DNA of 64,000 bases from Paraburkholderia sp. UYCP14C (GTDB taxonomy: Bacteria > Pseudomonadota > Gammaproteobacteria > Burkholderiales > Burkholderiaceae): contig NZ_SELS01000001.1 of assembly GCF_004197395.1 (NCBI RefSeq), positions 124,001-188,000 of the forward strand, read 5' to 3'. A program made the position numbers and the translations under genes. Below, piece by piece: positions 34,686 through 43,736 of this stretch (position 1 is its first letter; every line of letters starts with the position of its first letter). The notes under the pieces were generated by a model. The model worked only from the letters and a program-made list of their open reading frames with translations. It ran no database searches and was not told the DNA's origin.

Positions 34686-35427
34686 CTTTTAGTCCTCCTG
34701 GCCGCTGGTCCTTGAGGTTATCCGGAATGCCCGGAAAGCGGATGCCCGACATCGCTTCGAGTTCGTGAATCGTGCGGATGTCGTAACGGTTGGTCGCTAC
34801 ATTATCAACCACGACTGCGAAGGCCAATTGACGCGATGGCACATAGACGACCTTGTACAACTGAGTCGGCACGAACACGCGCGTCGGTCCGATCGTCTGC
34901 AGTTGCTGACCGGTGAACAGCGGTCCGGTGACGACGTACGTGTCGTCGTAGGCGAGTGCGATCTTGCGCACCGCGGTTTCGATACGTGCCCACAATCGTT
35001 GGTTGTTCTGACGGTTTTGCGGCACGACGTTCGCGAGCGAGAACGATTGCGCCATCGCCTCATCGTTCCACCGATTACCCGCCGGACTCATGTGACCGCG
35101 ATCGAAGCCGCTGCGTTTGTAGTCGGCGAGTGTCGCGCCTTCGCCTTCTGGCAGACGCGCGTCTTCGAAGAACTTGTTGGTGCGCACCATGTCTTTCGCT
35201 TCTTCGATGTGCTCGCGCGTCAGATGCTCGGCCGACCACAGTGGACCGTGCGTGATACCCGAATGCAGCACCGCGAAATCGCTATAGCAAAGCAGGCGCG
35301 TTTCCGGCGCCATCTTCTGATTGGTCAGGACGGGCCATTGCGCATTCGGCGCGAAACTGGTGCAGGAAGGTGCCGCGCTCGCATGAGTGGCGACGGCGAG
35401 GAACAGACAGGCAAGCCACTTCTTCAT
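34678..35427 (-). CDS. Exported DNA/RNA non-specific endonuclease (NUC1/EndA type)
   Basis: A 249-residue protein with a signal peptide (MKKWLACLFLAVATHASAAP) and the beta-beta-alpha-metal nuclease signature DRGH at residues 109-112, where His112 is the general base. Downstream, NVVPQNRQNNQ holds the metal-binding Asn. It should degrade nucleic acid in the periplasm or outside the cell. The start at 35427 is fixed by the signal peptide. It is the first gene of a two-gene unit with the 86-residue protein. Confidence 0.9.
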   Translation of the reverse strand: MKKWLACLFLAVATHASAAPSCTSFAPNAQWPVLTNQKMAPETRLLCYSDFAVLHSGITHGPLWSAEHLTREHIEEAKDMVRTNKFFEDARLPEGEGATLADYKRSGFDRGHMSPAGNRWNDEAMAQSFSLANVVPQNRQNNQRLWARIETAVRKIALAYDDTYVVTGPLFTGQQLQTIGPTRVFVPTQLYKVVYVPSRQLAFAVVVDNVATNRYDIRTIHELEAMSGIRFPGIPDNLKDQRPGGLKGV

Positions 35428-35749
35428 GTGTCGGTGGTTCGATGAAAGGGGACGCAAGTATAGCGTCGCGGCTCACATCGAGCGACAGCACAATGCGAAT
35501 CGAAGAAAGGGAATGGGAAACAGCAGAGGTGGCGTGCGCCGGGCAAAAAAGTGGGCCGCTTTGCAGCGACCCGAATGCGTGGACTTCCGACTCTACGCAC
35601 GCAATCTTAAGAAGGTCTTAAGTGGTGCGGTATCGCGTGAGGGTTATGTTCGTTTGCGCACGAACAGACTTACGCGTACGAGCAGTGCTCGCGCAGTGAG
35701 CCGGAAGTTTCGACCGGAAAAAGAGAAGCGCAACGAATTGCGCCAGAAC
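35428..35749. other. Intergenic region upstream of nuclease
   Basis: About 320 bases with no supportable gene. It contains a small palindrome (GTTCGT-N6-ACGAAC at 35648-35665) and a run AATCTTAAGAAGGTCTTAAG near 35603-35622. No promoter could be chosen with confidence. Confidence 0.45.
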
Positions 35750-36109
35750 TTAATTACCGAACACGCTGTTTTCAGCGTGGACTTTTTGACGATCCACCGC
35801 CTGCAAACGCCAGAAGCCGCTCGTCGCCTTGCGGGTTTGCAGCGCGGTCCATGCGGCGGCGCCTTGCGCGGCGCTCACACGCTCCTTGCGATCGACGTGC
35901 AGACCGCGCAGCGTACAGAGCGGCGCGTCGGCGCTCGGTGCGCACAGCGTGGTCACGCCGTTTTCGTCACGCAGTTCGCCCCACGGGGGCAGGTCGATTC
36001 CTTGATGCGCCTCTCTCGACCACCGATGTTCATCGGTATCGAGCCAGAGCACGGCGTAATCATGGCTTACGGTGGGATCGGAACCGTTAATCAGGATGGT
36101 CAGTCGCAT
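35750..36109 (-). CDS. Hypothetical protein
   Basis: A frame of 119 residues starting MRLTILINGSDPTVSHDYAVLWLDTDEHRWS. An upstream ATG at 36124 is also possible, but the chosen one has GGA at a better distance. The N-terminal half looks beta-rich. No signal peptide or known motif is seen. It probably is a real lineage-specific gene, given its sensible amino-acid composition compared with shadow frames. Confidence 0.55.
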   Translation of the reverse strand: MRLTILINGSDPTVSHDYAVLWLDTDEHRWSREAHQGIDLPPWGELRDENGVTTLCAPSADAPLCTLRGLHVDRKERVSAAQGAAAWTALQTRKATSGFWRLQAVDRQKVHAENSVFGN

Positions 36110-36325
36110 ATCAGGTCCGTTCATAAATTGCGAAGGGCTTTATCAGTCTAGGCGGCGCGGCGCTTTATGCAAGCCAAAGGCATGACGGGCGAATGGAAAA
36201 ATAATTCGTGAAACGATATGGCGAGGTACGGGTCATGCTCAAAGCGCCGCGCTTACGCGATATGCATGCTGTATCAGCCACACGCACATCGCGAGGCGCG
36301 GCAAATCAACGCAGCCGACAGGCGC

Positions 36326-38038
36326 TCAAGCGAGATCGAGCGACGCGCTCAGATCGCCGAGCGGCGCGAGTCCGTTGCTTGCGAATGCCTTGTCGCGCGC
36401 GAGCACGCCGTCGAGCGGCGCGAGTCCATGCACACGGCTAATAAAACGCAGAATCGAATTCGTGTCGTACACCGTGTGATCGACGTAACCCTTCTTCGCG
36501 AGCGGCGAGATTACGAGTGCCGGAACGCGCGAACCCGGACCCCAGCGATCGCCGATCGGCGGCGCGACGTGGTCCCACCAGCCGCCGTTTTCGTCGACGG
36601 TGACGATCACGACGGTGTTCTTCCATTGCGGGCCGCGCTGAATGTGCTCGATCAGCGTCGCGATGTGACGGTCGCCCGAGGCGACGTCCGCATAGCCCGC
36701 GTGCATATTCAGGTCGCCCTGCGGCTTGTAGAACGTGACGGTTGGCAAACGTCCGGCGTCGATATCGGCGATCAGGCGATTGGTCGACGCGTCGTTGCCC
36801 ATCCCGCCGTCGCGCAGATAGCGGCTGCGCGCGGCCGTGCCCGGCGCGTAATTGGCGAAGTAGTTGAACGGCTGGTGGTGGTACTGGAAGTCGGGCCTCG
36901 ATCCCGTATCGCGATGATCGAGCGCGAATTGCCACGCACCGCTGTACCACGCCCAGTCGATACCCTTGGCGCTCAGCCGGTCGCCGATCGTCGCGTAGTG
37001 CTGCGGCGGCATCACGCGCGGGTCCGACGGATCGGCCCACGCCGGGTTGCCGCCTTCGGCCGGACGCACGCTGCTCGGCTGATACGGCGGCGCCATCGTG
37101 TTGACCGCGTAGCCGTCGGCGGTGAAAGCGCCGTCATTGACGAATTTCGGCGGACCATCGAGCGCCGACGCGGGCGAATTGGGCGCGAGCTTCAAACGGG
37201 TGCCGGTCGGATCGTCGCCTTCCACGACCGACACCATCTTCTTCGCCGGACTATTCTGGATGTCCGGGTAGTACGGCGCCTGCGCCGAGATCAGGAAGAT
37301 GTGGTTCAGCCACGAGCCGCCGAAAGCGGCCATGAAGAAGTTGTCGCACAGCGTGTACTGCTGCGCGAGATTCCATAGCCGCAGCGTCTCGGCGGAATTG
37401 CGGTAGTGCCCCATCACGAGGCCGCCGGAATCGCCCCACGCGGCGAACTGGCTGTTGCGCCCCGCGTTGATCTGCATCTGGTTCTGATAGAAGCGATGGA
37501 TCAGGTCGCGCGTGATCACGCCGGTCGGCAGCGGCGCGCCGTGCGCATCGACGATGCGAAACGGCCGGTTGTGCAGATGATCGAGATCGTTCTGGCCAAT
37601 CATGTAGCGCTTGCCGTCCACCTCCTGCGCCTGCGGCACGAGCCCGCCCCAGATCGCCGGCAGCCGCGGCAGCGGCGTCTTGCCGTCGCGGTCGAGCTGC
37701 ACGTATTGCTCGGCGGTGACCGCGTCGAGCGGATGCTGGACACCCGGGTAGTTGCCATACAGGTTCGCGAAGCTGCGGTTCTCCGCGTAAATCACCACGA
37801 TGTTCTTCACCTGATCGTGCAGTGCAGCGTCGAGCCGCAAGTCGGCGGCGCTGCGCGGCGGCCCGTTGTTCGCGAGTCCCTCGCCCGTTTTGCAGCCGAT
37901 CAGCGCGAGACCGAGGCCGACCGCCCCGAGACCGGTGAGGACGCGGCGGCGCTCGGGATCGTCGGGAGCGTCGTTGGCGTTGTCGATTGAATCGGGGTTG
38001 TCCAGTTTCGGCGGCAGGTGAGGATCGTGGTCGGTCAT
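36326..38038 (-). CDS. AcpA/phospholipase C-family phosphoesterase with Tat-type lipoprotein signal
   Basis: This 570-residue protein has a twin-arginine signal (ERRRVLTGLGAVGLG, about residues 30-45) with a lipobox-like LIGC, then the phosphoesterase (PF04185-type) domain. Conserved metal-site elements are IVVIYAENRSFANLYG near the start and VTVDENGGWWDHVAPP near the end. Family members are acid phosphatases or phospholipase C enzymes. The Tat signal implies export after folding and perhaps membrane anchoring. The start is set by the Tat motif. The exact substrate is unknown. Confidence 0.88.
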   Translation of the reverse strand: MTDHDPHLPPKLDNPDSIDNANDAPDDPERRRVLTGLGAVGLGLALIGCKTGEGLANNGPPRSAADLRLDAALHDQVKNIVVIYAENRSFANLYGNYPGVQHPLDAVTAEQYVQLDRDGKTPLPRLPAIWGGLVPQAQEVDGKRYMIGQNDLDHLHNRPFRIVDAHGAPLPTGVITRDLIHRFYQNQMQINAGRNSQFAAWGDSGGLVMGHYRNSAETLRLWNLAQQYTLCDNFFMAAFGGSWLNHIFLISAQAPYYPDIQNSPAKKMVSVVEGDDPTGTRLKLAPNSPASALDGPPKFVNDGAFTADGYAVNTMAPPYQPSSVRPAEGGNPAWADPSDPRVMPPQHYATIGDRLSAKGIDWAWYSGAWQFALDHRDTGSRPDFQYHHQPFNYFANYAPGTAARSRYLRDGGMGNDASTNRLIADIDAGRLPTVTFYKPQGDLNMHAGYADVASGDRHIATLIEHIQRGPQWKNTVVIVTVDENGGWWDHVAPPIGDRWGPGSRVPALVISPLAKKGYVDHTVYDTNSILRFISRVHGLAPLDGVLARDKAFASNGLAPLGDLSASLDLA

Positions 38039-38139
38039 CGGTGAGTTCCGAAGGAGACGTGACGGTCGCATCGGCACCGCTGGAGGCGGCGCGCGCGACA
38101 CCGGTTACGGATCCGCCGAGGCCGGCAGGCCTCGCGGCT

Positions 38140-38436
38140 TTACGGCAGCCGACGCTTGACGCGCCAGCTGTGATGCGTGGCATCGACGGCTAATAGTAGC
38201 CAGTGCCGTGCGTCGATCGGATGACGCTTTTGCGTCGCATAACGGTCGACGGTCAATTCGAGTTCGTCATGTGCGCGCCGATGGCAGGTGGCGTGCGCGC
38301 CGGAGCCGTCCGCGAACTCGACGCGCGCCTCGGCGAGGTTCGGCGCGCCGGCCGGTTCGGGTAGATCGGCGATGCGCACCGCGCAGCCCGGATAAAGATG
38401 CGAGTCCGCAACCTGAATCTGTATCGCGTTGGGCAT
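38140..38436 (-). CDS. Small hypothetical protein upstream of the phosphoesterase gene
   Basis: A 98-residue protein starting MPNAIQIQVADSHLYPGCAVRIADLPEPAG, preceded by a strong AGGAGG. No signal peptide is seen. It looks beta-rich and ends with basic residues. The family is unrecognised. It is transcribed in the same direction as the phosphoesterase gene, about 100 bases upstream. Confidence 0.65.
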   Translation of the reverse strand: MPNAIQIQVADSHLYPGCAVRIADLPEPAGAPNLAEARVEFADGSGAHATCHRRAHDELELTVDRYATQKRHPIDARHWLLLAVDATHHSWRVKRRLP

Positions 38437-38567
38437 GACGTGGCCTCCTACGCTTGGGCGGCGCGAGCGTGCGGCTGGGATACACCGCGCCGCCGGACCG
38501 GATCAAAGCATAGCACCGCGTGGCCGATTCGCCGCATGCTTCGCGCTATCATCCTGAATTGAACCCG

Positions 38568-39566
38568 ATGAACCGCATAGAGACGGCAGTCAAGATGGCA
38601 AAAGAAGAGCAGACAGGAGTGGGACGCAGGCAGGGCAAACCGCGCGGAGCGGAAGCCTCCGCCGCACCACACGAACCGGTGCGCACGGACGCGGACAGCG
38701 CGGACTTGCCCGCTTCCGCCGACGACGACAGCGCCGGCGCATCCACATATCTGGTGCCGGGCCTCGAACGCGGCCTGCGCATCCTCGCCGAATTCAGCGC
38801 GCGCGAGCCGGTGCTCGGCGCGCCGGAGTTATCGAAGCGGATCGGCATTCCGCGCACCACCACGTTTCGTTTACTACAAACGCTCGAGGCGCTCGGCTTT
38901 CTCGAACGCGTCAATGGCGACCGTTATTTCCGGCTCAGCGTCGCGGTGCTGCGGCTCGGCTTCGAGTACCTGAGTTCGCTCGAACTGACCGACGTCGGCA
39001 CGCCGATTCTCGAACGCCTGCGCGACGCGACCGGGCTCAGCACGCATCTGCTGATCCGCGATCAGCGCGACGTCGTGTTCGTCGCGAAGGCGCAGACGCA
39101 CGAGCCGATGTACAGCTCGGTCAAGGTGCACGTCGGCACGCGCCTGCCCGCGCATGCGACCGTGCATGGCCAGGTGCTGATGGGCGATCTGAGCTTCGAG
39201 GAGTTGCGCCAGCTGTATCCGGAGCCGCAGCTCGAACGTTTCACCGAGCGCACCCCGGCGACGGTCGAGGAACTGTATGGACGGGTGCGCGAGAGCGCGG
39301 CGCTCGGCTATGCGGTCAGCGAGGCGTCGTTCGAGCGGGGGATTTCGGTGGTGAGCGCGCCGGTGCGCGACCAGAGCGGCAAGATCGCCGCGGCGTTGAC
39401 GGTGACGATCCCGCGCTCGGATATCGGCGAGACCGGCGAGCGCGAGCCGCTGATCATTGCCGTGTGCCAGGCGGCGCTGGAGCTGTCCGAGCGCCTGAGC
39501 TATCGCCCGAGGCCGGATGATCCGACCGCGATGCAGGCGCGCCGCCGGCCGGTTGCCGCGCATTGA
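38568..39566 (+). CDS. IclR-family regulator, paralogue of the one at 45220
   Basis: About 332 residues: a disordered N-terminus (to about 58), the winged-helix DNA-binding domain (VPGLERGLRILAEF... GIPRTTTFRLLQTLEALGFLERV) and the IclR effector domain (about 140-320, with VGTRLPAHATVHGQVLMGD and SEASFERGISVVSAPVRD). It is strikingly similar to the second IclR protein at 45220, and the pair brackets the porin and the front of the Rieske operon. The start could also be the ATG at 38595. It converges on the porin gene. Confidence 0.88.
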   Translation: MNRIETAVKMAKEEQTGVGRRQGKPRGAEASAAPHEPVRTDADSADLPASADDDSAGASTYLVPGLERGLRILAEFSAREPVLGAPELSKRIGIPRTTTFRLLQTLEALGFLERVNGDRYFRLSVAVLRLGFEYLSSLELTDVGTPILERLRDATGLSTHLLIRDQRDVVFVAKAQTHEPMYSSVKVHVGTRLPAHATVHGQVLMGDLSFEELRQLYPEPQLERFTERTPATVEELYGRVRESAALGYAVSEASFERGISVVSAPVRDQSGKIAAALTVTIPRSDIGETGEREPLIIAVCQAALELSERLSYRPRPDDPTAMQARRRPVAAH

Positions 39567-39619
39567 GTGCGCGCTGACTTCTCCGCGCCACTACTTCAAA
39601 TACTTATTTCATATCTGTC

Positions 39620-39654
39620 GGCGAGTCCTGCTGCACTGCACAGCGGGACTCGCC
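39620..39654. terminator. Strong hairpin between convergent iclR and porin genes
   Basis: A 14-bp stem with one G-T pair (GGCGAGTCCTGCTG / CAGCGGGACTCGCC) and a 7-base loop. It lies in the 107-base gap between two converging genes. There is no T-tract on either strand, so it may need Rho or act as an mRNA-end stabiliser. Confidence 0.6.
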
Positions 39655-39673
39655 GCATCACGTCGTCAAATCA

Positions 39674-40747
39674 TCAGAACGAGTGATGGATGCCGCTCAG
39701 GACGATCGCCTGATTGCGGCCGCTCGACACGCCCGCGGTGAAGAACGCCGCGTCGGTGTTCGAACCCGCGCGCTGATACAGCGCGTTGATATACACCTGC
39801 GTCGACTTCGACAGCGCATAGATGTTGCCGATCATGAACTGCGTCCAGCGGTGGCCGGCCAGCGTCGTCGTCGCTGCTCCGCCGGCGATCGTGTTGGCCG
39901 GCGTGACCTGCCAGTTCGCGCCGCCGTCGTAGCTCTGATAGGTGTCCGAGTGACCGCCGCTTTCGAGCTTCACGCGGGTGTACAGGCCGTGTACGAGCAC
40001 GCTGCCGAACTGGTACGACAGGCCCAGGCCCATGTTCTGCAGGTTGTCGGCCATGTAGGTGGCGGCGGGCTGACCCTGGAAGGTCGTGATGCCGGTCGTG
40101 ACGATCGACGGCGTGCGGTTGTTCTCGTTCGAATAGCTCGCGCCCGCCTTGAAGTTGCCGTTCGCGTACGTCGCCGCAAAGCCATATGAGCGGCCGATCG
40201 CGAAGTTGGTCTGATTGCCGAGACCCATCATCGCGCCGAAGGTGAAGCCGCCGAACGACGCCGAACGGAATTTCGCCGAGTTGTCATACGGCACGACCGA
40301 GGTGTCGGCGAGCGCGTCGATGTTGCCCGGGTGGAACGCGTACCAGCTGGCCGCCTGGTAGCCGGTGCTGAACGGGCCGAGCACGTCGAAGCTGAACGGC
40401 GTCTGATGACCGAAGGTCAGCGTACCGATCTGGTCGGAAGAGAGCCCGACGTAAGCCTGACGGTTGAACAGCACGCCCGCTTTCGCCATCGCGCCCGTGT
40501 TCGTATAGAAACCGTTTTCGAGCTGGAACACCGCCTTCAGGCCATTACCCAGATCTTCGACGCCCTTCAGGCCCCAACGGTCCGGCTGCATGTTGCCCTG
40601 TTCCTGAATCCACTTCGAGCTGCCGCCCACGTTGCTGATATACGCGATACCGACATCGAGGCTGCCGTATAGCGTCACGTTGCTCTGCGCCCACGCGCCC
40701 GTGGTCATGCAAGCTGCCGTCAAACCGGCTGCAATGATTTGCTTCAC
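39674..40747 (-). CDS. Burkholderia-type OmpC-like porin
   Basis: A 357-residue outer-membrane trimeric porin with a signal peptide (MKQIIAAGLTAACMTTGAWAQ), the N-terminal NVTLYGSLDVGI strand, the GLKGVEDLGNGLKAVFQLE element typical of the family, and a C-terminal Phe. It is divergent from the Rieske operon across a 441-base region with shared half-sites, so it is probably the uptake channel for the operon's substrate (inference). Confidence 0.93.
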   Translation of the reverse strand: MKQIIAAGLTAACMTTGAWAQSNVTLYGSLDVGIAYISNVGGSSKWIQEQGNMQPDRWGLKGVEDLGNGLKAVFQLENGFYTNTGAMAKAGVLFNRQAYVGLSSDQIGTLTFGHQTPFSFDVLGPFSTGYQAASWYAFHPGNIDALADTSVVPYDNSAKFRSASFGGFTFGAMMGLGNQTNFAIGRSYGFAATYANGNFKAGASYSNENNRTPSIVTTGITTFQGQPAATYMADNLQNMGLGLSYQFGSVLVHGLYTRVKLESGGHSDTYQSYDGGANWQVTPANTIAGGAATTTLAGHRWTQFMIGNIYALSKSTQVYINALYQRAGSNTDAAFFTAGVSSGRNQAIVLSGIHHSF

Positions 40748-40870
40748 CGTTGGTTCTCCTGATCAAACGACGTAGACACCCGCCGAATGCGCCGTCCCTG
40801 ATCTGTTCTCTGGGTTAATTCCGTTCTGGTTTCTGCGCCAGAACCACATCGGTCTTACGTGTGCGTTCCA

Positions 40871-40904
40871 CCTATGGACAAACGTATCGCCTATGGAAAG
40901 TATA
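40871..40904 (-). promoter_or_regulatory. Porin promoter with two TCCATAGG half-sites
   Basis: On the minus strand TATACT (40904-40899) is a candidate -10. Directly downstream lie two TCCATAGG elements (40897-40890 and 40878-40871), 19 bases apart in direct orientation, where a bound repressor would block transcription. The same TCCATA core flanks the start of the divergent Rieske operon. Confidence 0.5.
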
Positions 40905-41122
40905 GTGAAGCTGAGATCAATCAAAATAGATTTTGAGATCAGTACAAACCCGTGGTTGCCGATCGTCCCACGTCTGAAGATTCGAGCTAAGCCACGCCCG
41001 TCAAAGGCCCGCGTGGCTTAAGGTTGCGCGCGCCGTTGGACACTTTCATGTGTGTCAAAAACGACAGTCGGTGTTTTCCCCTAAGGGCGCATTTTTTTAT
41101 TTTCTTGGCGCAAACCCAATCC

Positions 41123-41161
41123 TATAATTGTCCATACACGAACTGATGTTCCTTGTATGGA
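41123..41161 (+). promoter_or_regulatory. Rieske operon promoter with inverted TCCATACA operator
   Basis: TATAAT at 41123-41128 is a perfect -10 with a poor -35. The predicted start falls inside an inverted repeat, TCCATACA (41131-41138) and TGTATGGA (41154-41161), spaced 15 bases. Position and form fit an IclR-type repressor operator. Confidence 0.55.
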
Positions 41162-41188
41162 ACGTCAAGGGCTCAGGAGAACGTGAGA

Positions 41189-41503
41189 ATGACTGAACAA
41201 TGGCGCTGTGCCGGACATGCCGGTGAGCTGTCCGAAGACTCCCCACTCGAGTTCAAGCTCGACGACACGGAGATCGGCATCTACAAGGTGGGCGACGAGA
41301 TCTATGCGATGGAAAACGTCTGCCCCCACGCGTACGCGTTGCTGACGCAGGGCTTCGTCGACGGTGACACCGTCGAATGTCCGCTGCACGAGGCCGTGTT
41401 CCATATCCCGACCGGCAAGTGCCTGAAAGAGCCGGGCGGCCGTGACCTGAAGATGTACTCGGTACGTCTCGCAGGTGAAGAAATCCAGATCAAGGTGGAA
41501 TGA
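41189..41503 (+). CDS. Rieske-type [2Fe-2S] ferredoxin
   Basis: A 104-residue soluble ferredoxin with Rieske ligands Cys45/His47 (CPH) and Cys64/His67 (CPLH). It carries electrons from the reductase to the terminal oxygenase, as CarAc or DdmB do in three-component systems. The start at 41189 has AGGAG 9 bases upstream. It is the first gene of the operon and ends 1 base before the next start at 41505. Confidence 0.92.
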   Translation: MTEQWRCAGHAGELSEDSPLEFKLDDTEIGIYKVGDEIYAMENVCPHAYALLTQGFVDGDTVECPLHEAVFHIPTGKCLKEPGGRDLKMYSVRLAGEEIQIKVE

Positions 41504-41504
41504 C

Positions 41505-41816
41505 ATGCGAGAGGTAGCCGTGAACTTCAATCCCTTTCTGAAGCCGTGGCTTGCGCCGCAACCGAACAACGTCGCCGGCAAGGGCGTGATCGAGAAGCCG
41601 GGCGAGAGCAGCAACATGGTCTGGCAGAACCGCAAGGCCGAGCCGACCCAGTACGAAAACGACTTCGGCGATGCGCTCGAACGCGTTTTCGAAGCCGGCG
41701 CGACGGAACTGCAGGAAGTCGCCGACGGCTTGAATCGCGACGGCTTCCGCACCCCGGAAGGCACTCAGTGGAACGCCGAGCGTCTTGCCGCCGAATTCCG
41801 TCAGCTCGCCGAGTAA
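41505..41816 (+). CDS. Small protein with recombinase-like helix-turn-helix
   Basis: A 103-residue protein. The C-terminal half (ALERVFEAGATELQEVADGLNRDGFRTPEGTQWNAERLAAEF) resembles the helix-turn-helix region found after the catalytic domain of serine recombinases, but no catalytic serine domain is present. The N-terminus (VNFNPFLKPWLAPQPNNVAGKG) is unlike known domains. A GTG at 41520 with AGAGG upstream is an alternative start. It lies between ferredoxin and oxygenase genes and may be a DNA- or protein-binding accessory. Its function is unknown. Confidence 0.75.
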   Translation: MREVAVNFNPFLKPWLAPQPNNVAGKGVIEKPGESSNMVWQNRKAEPTQYENDFGDALERVFEAGATELQEVADGLNRDGFRTPEGTQWNAERLAAEFRQLAE

Positions 41817-41864
41817 GCGCGCTTTTCCGAACACGTTTCACCGCATTCGTACTGGAGTCTCTTC

Positions 41865-42950
41865 ATGACGTCCCCCACTACAACTGAAGGCACGGCCGAT
41901 CCGGTCAAGTCGTATCTGGACCGCGGCCTGCGCAACTACTGGTATCCCGTCGCGCCGAGCTGGCAGGTCGGCAACGCGCCGATCGGGCTCACGCGTCTGG
42001 GCGACCAGATCGTGCTGTGGCGCGATAGCGAAGGCAATGTCAACGCGCTCGAAGACCGCTGCCCGCACCGCGGCGCACGTCTGTCGCTCGGCTGGAACCT
42101 CGGCGATCGCGTCGCGTGCTGGTACCACGGCGTCGAAGTGAACGGCAGCGGCACCGTGATCAACGTGCCGGCCGTGTCGAGCTGTCCGCTCGAAGGCAAG
42201 ACCTGCGTGAAGTCGTATCCGGCCCAGGAACACGCCGGCGCGATCTTCCTGTGGTTCGGCGACGACGCGCACAAGGAACCGGCGCCGCTCGTGCTGCCGG
42301 ACGAACTGGTCGGTGAGGAATACGCAAGTTTCCTGTGCATGTCGAACTGGAAGTGCAATTACCAGTACGCGATCGACAACGTGATGGACCCGATGCACGG
42401 CGCGTATCTGCACGCGACCTCGCACTCGATGGCCGAAGGCGACAAGCAGGCCGACATGCGTGTGCGCAAGACCGAAACCGGTCTGATGTTCGAGAAGACT
42501 GGCCAGCGCGACGTGAACTTCGACTGGGTCGAACTCGGCGACACCGGCGCGCTGTGGATGCGTCTCGCGATTCCGTACAAGAAGAAGTTCGGCCCGGGCG
42601 GCAGCTTCGGCATCATCGGCTTCGCGGTTCCGGTCGACGGCGACAACTGCCAGGTCTACTTCTGGCGTACCCGCAAGGTGCAGGGCTGGCAGCGCGACGC
42701 GTGGCGCTTCCTGTATCGCAACCGCCTCGAAGGTCTGCACTGGGACGTGCTCGAGCAGGACCGCTACGTCCTCGAAAGCCTCGCGCCGAACGCACGCGAT
42801 CACGAGTTCCTCTATCAGCACGACGTCGGCATGACGCGGGTGCGCCGCATGCTGCGTCAACGCGCGCAGCAGGATCTCGCCGCGCTCGAAGCGCATCGCG
42901 CGGCCAACGCGACGTCCGCGGCCAACGAAGCCGGGCACAGCCATGCATAA
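41865..42950 (+). CDS. Rieske non-heme iron oxygenase, alpha subunit
   Basis: This 361-residue protein has Rieske ligands Cys66, His68, Cys85 and His88, then a catalytic domain with iron ligands His178 and His183 and bridging Asp175 (NVMDPMHGAYLH). No beta-subunit gene follows, so it should form an alpha-only trimer like carbazole, dicamba or 2-oxoquinoline oxygenases. The substrate is unknown. The final third Asp/Glu ligand is expected near residue 290 and was not pinned down. It overlaps the next gene by 8 bases. Confidence 0.92.
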   Translation: MTSPTTTEGTADPVKSYLDRGLRNYWYPVAPSWQVGNAPIGLTRLGDQIVLWRDSEGNVNALEDRCPHRGARLSLGWNLGDRVACWYHGVEVNGSGTVINVPAVSSCPLEGKTCVKSYPAQEHAGAIFLWFGDDAHKEPAPLVLPDELVGEEYASFLCMSNWKCNYQYAIDNVMDPMHGAYLHATSHSMAEGDKQADMRVRKTETGLMFEKTGQRDVNFDWVELGDTGALWMRLAIPYKKKFGPGGSFGIIGFAVPVDGDNCQVYFWRTRKVQGWQRDAWRFLYRNRLEGLHWDVLEQDRYVLESLAPNARDHEFLYQHDVGMTRVRRMLRQRAQQDLAALEAHRAANATSAANEAGHSHA

Positions 42951-43710
42951 CGACGCACTCGCAGCGCTCAACGGCCGGCGCGTCCTCGTGACGGGCGGCG
43001 CGCGCGGTCTCGGCGCGGCGTTCGTGCGCGCACTCGTCGCGGCCGGCGCGCAGGTCGTGTTCGGCGACGTGCTGCACGACGAAGGCCGTGCGCTCGCGGC
43101 GGCGCTCGCCGAGCAGGGTCATGGGGCGACCTACCTGCCGCTCGACCTCGCCGATCCGGCCAGCATCGAGCAGTTCGCGCAAGAAGGCGCGGCCCGGCTC
43201 GGCGGTCTCGACGCGCTGATCAACAACGCGGCGATCACGAACTCCGGCGGCAAGTTCGCGGACGAGCTGTCCGTCGAAACGTGGGATGCGGTGATGAACG
43301 TCAACGTGCGAGGCACCTGGCTGATGAGCACCGCCGCGCTGCCGTATCTGCGCGAATCGGGCTGCGGCGCCGTCGTCAACATCGCGTCGGATACGGCGAT
43401 GTGGGGCGCGCCGAAGTTGCTCGCCTATGTCGCGAGCAAGGGCGCCGTGATCTCGATGACCCGCTCGCTCGCGCGCGAATTCGGCGCGCACGGCGTGACC
43501 GTCAACGCGATCGCGCCGGGTCTCACCGAAGTCGAGGCGACCGCGTACGTGCCCGCCGAGCGTCATCAGTATTACCTGCAAGGCCGCGCGCTCACCCGCG
43601 CACAAGTGCCGGACGACGTGACCGGGCCGGTGCTGTTCCTGTTATCCGATGCCGCTCGCTTTGTGACCGGCCAACTGCTGCCCGTCAACGGCGGCTTCGT
43701 GATGAATTGA
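42943..43710 (+). CDS. Short-chain dehydrogenase/reductase (canonical)
   Basis: A 255-residue classical SDR with TGGARGLGAA for NAD(P), the NNAA motif, and an intact catalytic triad (Ser in NIASD, YVASK). It is probably the dehydrogenase for a diol or alcohol formed by the oxygenase. It overlaps the oxygenase by 8 bases. Confidence 0.9.
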   Translation: MHNDALAALNGRRVLVTGGARGLGAAFVRALVAAGAQVVFGDVLHDEGRALAAALAEQGHGATYLPLDLADPASIEQFAQEGAARLGGLDALINNAAITNSGGKFADELSVETWDAVMNVNVRGTWLMSTAALPYLRESGCGAVVNIASDTAMWGAPKLLAYVASKGAVISMTRSLAREFGAHGVTVNAIAPGLTEVEATAYVPAERHQYYLQGRALTRAQVPDDVTGPVLFLLSDAARFVTGQLLPVNGGFVMN

Positions 43711-43736
43711 TCTTGTCGAATCGAAAGGAGAAAGAG

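Noticed and set aside
34425-35427. Toxin-immunity pair
   Set aside because: The small protein has no signal peptide and no known immunity fold. Coupling alone does not establish immunity, so it is listed only as a speculation.
41505-41816. Mobile-element integrase or resolvase
   Set aside because: Only the HTH-like portion is present, with no catalytic serine domain, no attachment repeats and a tight position inside an operon.
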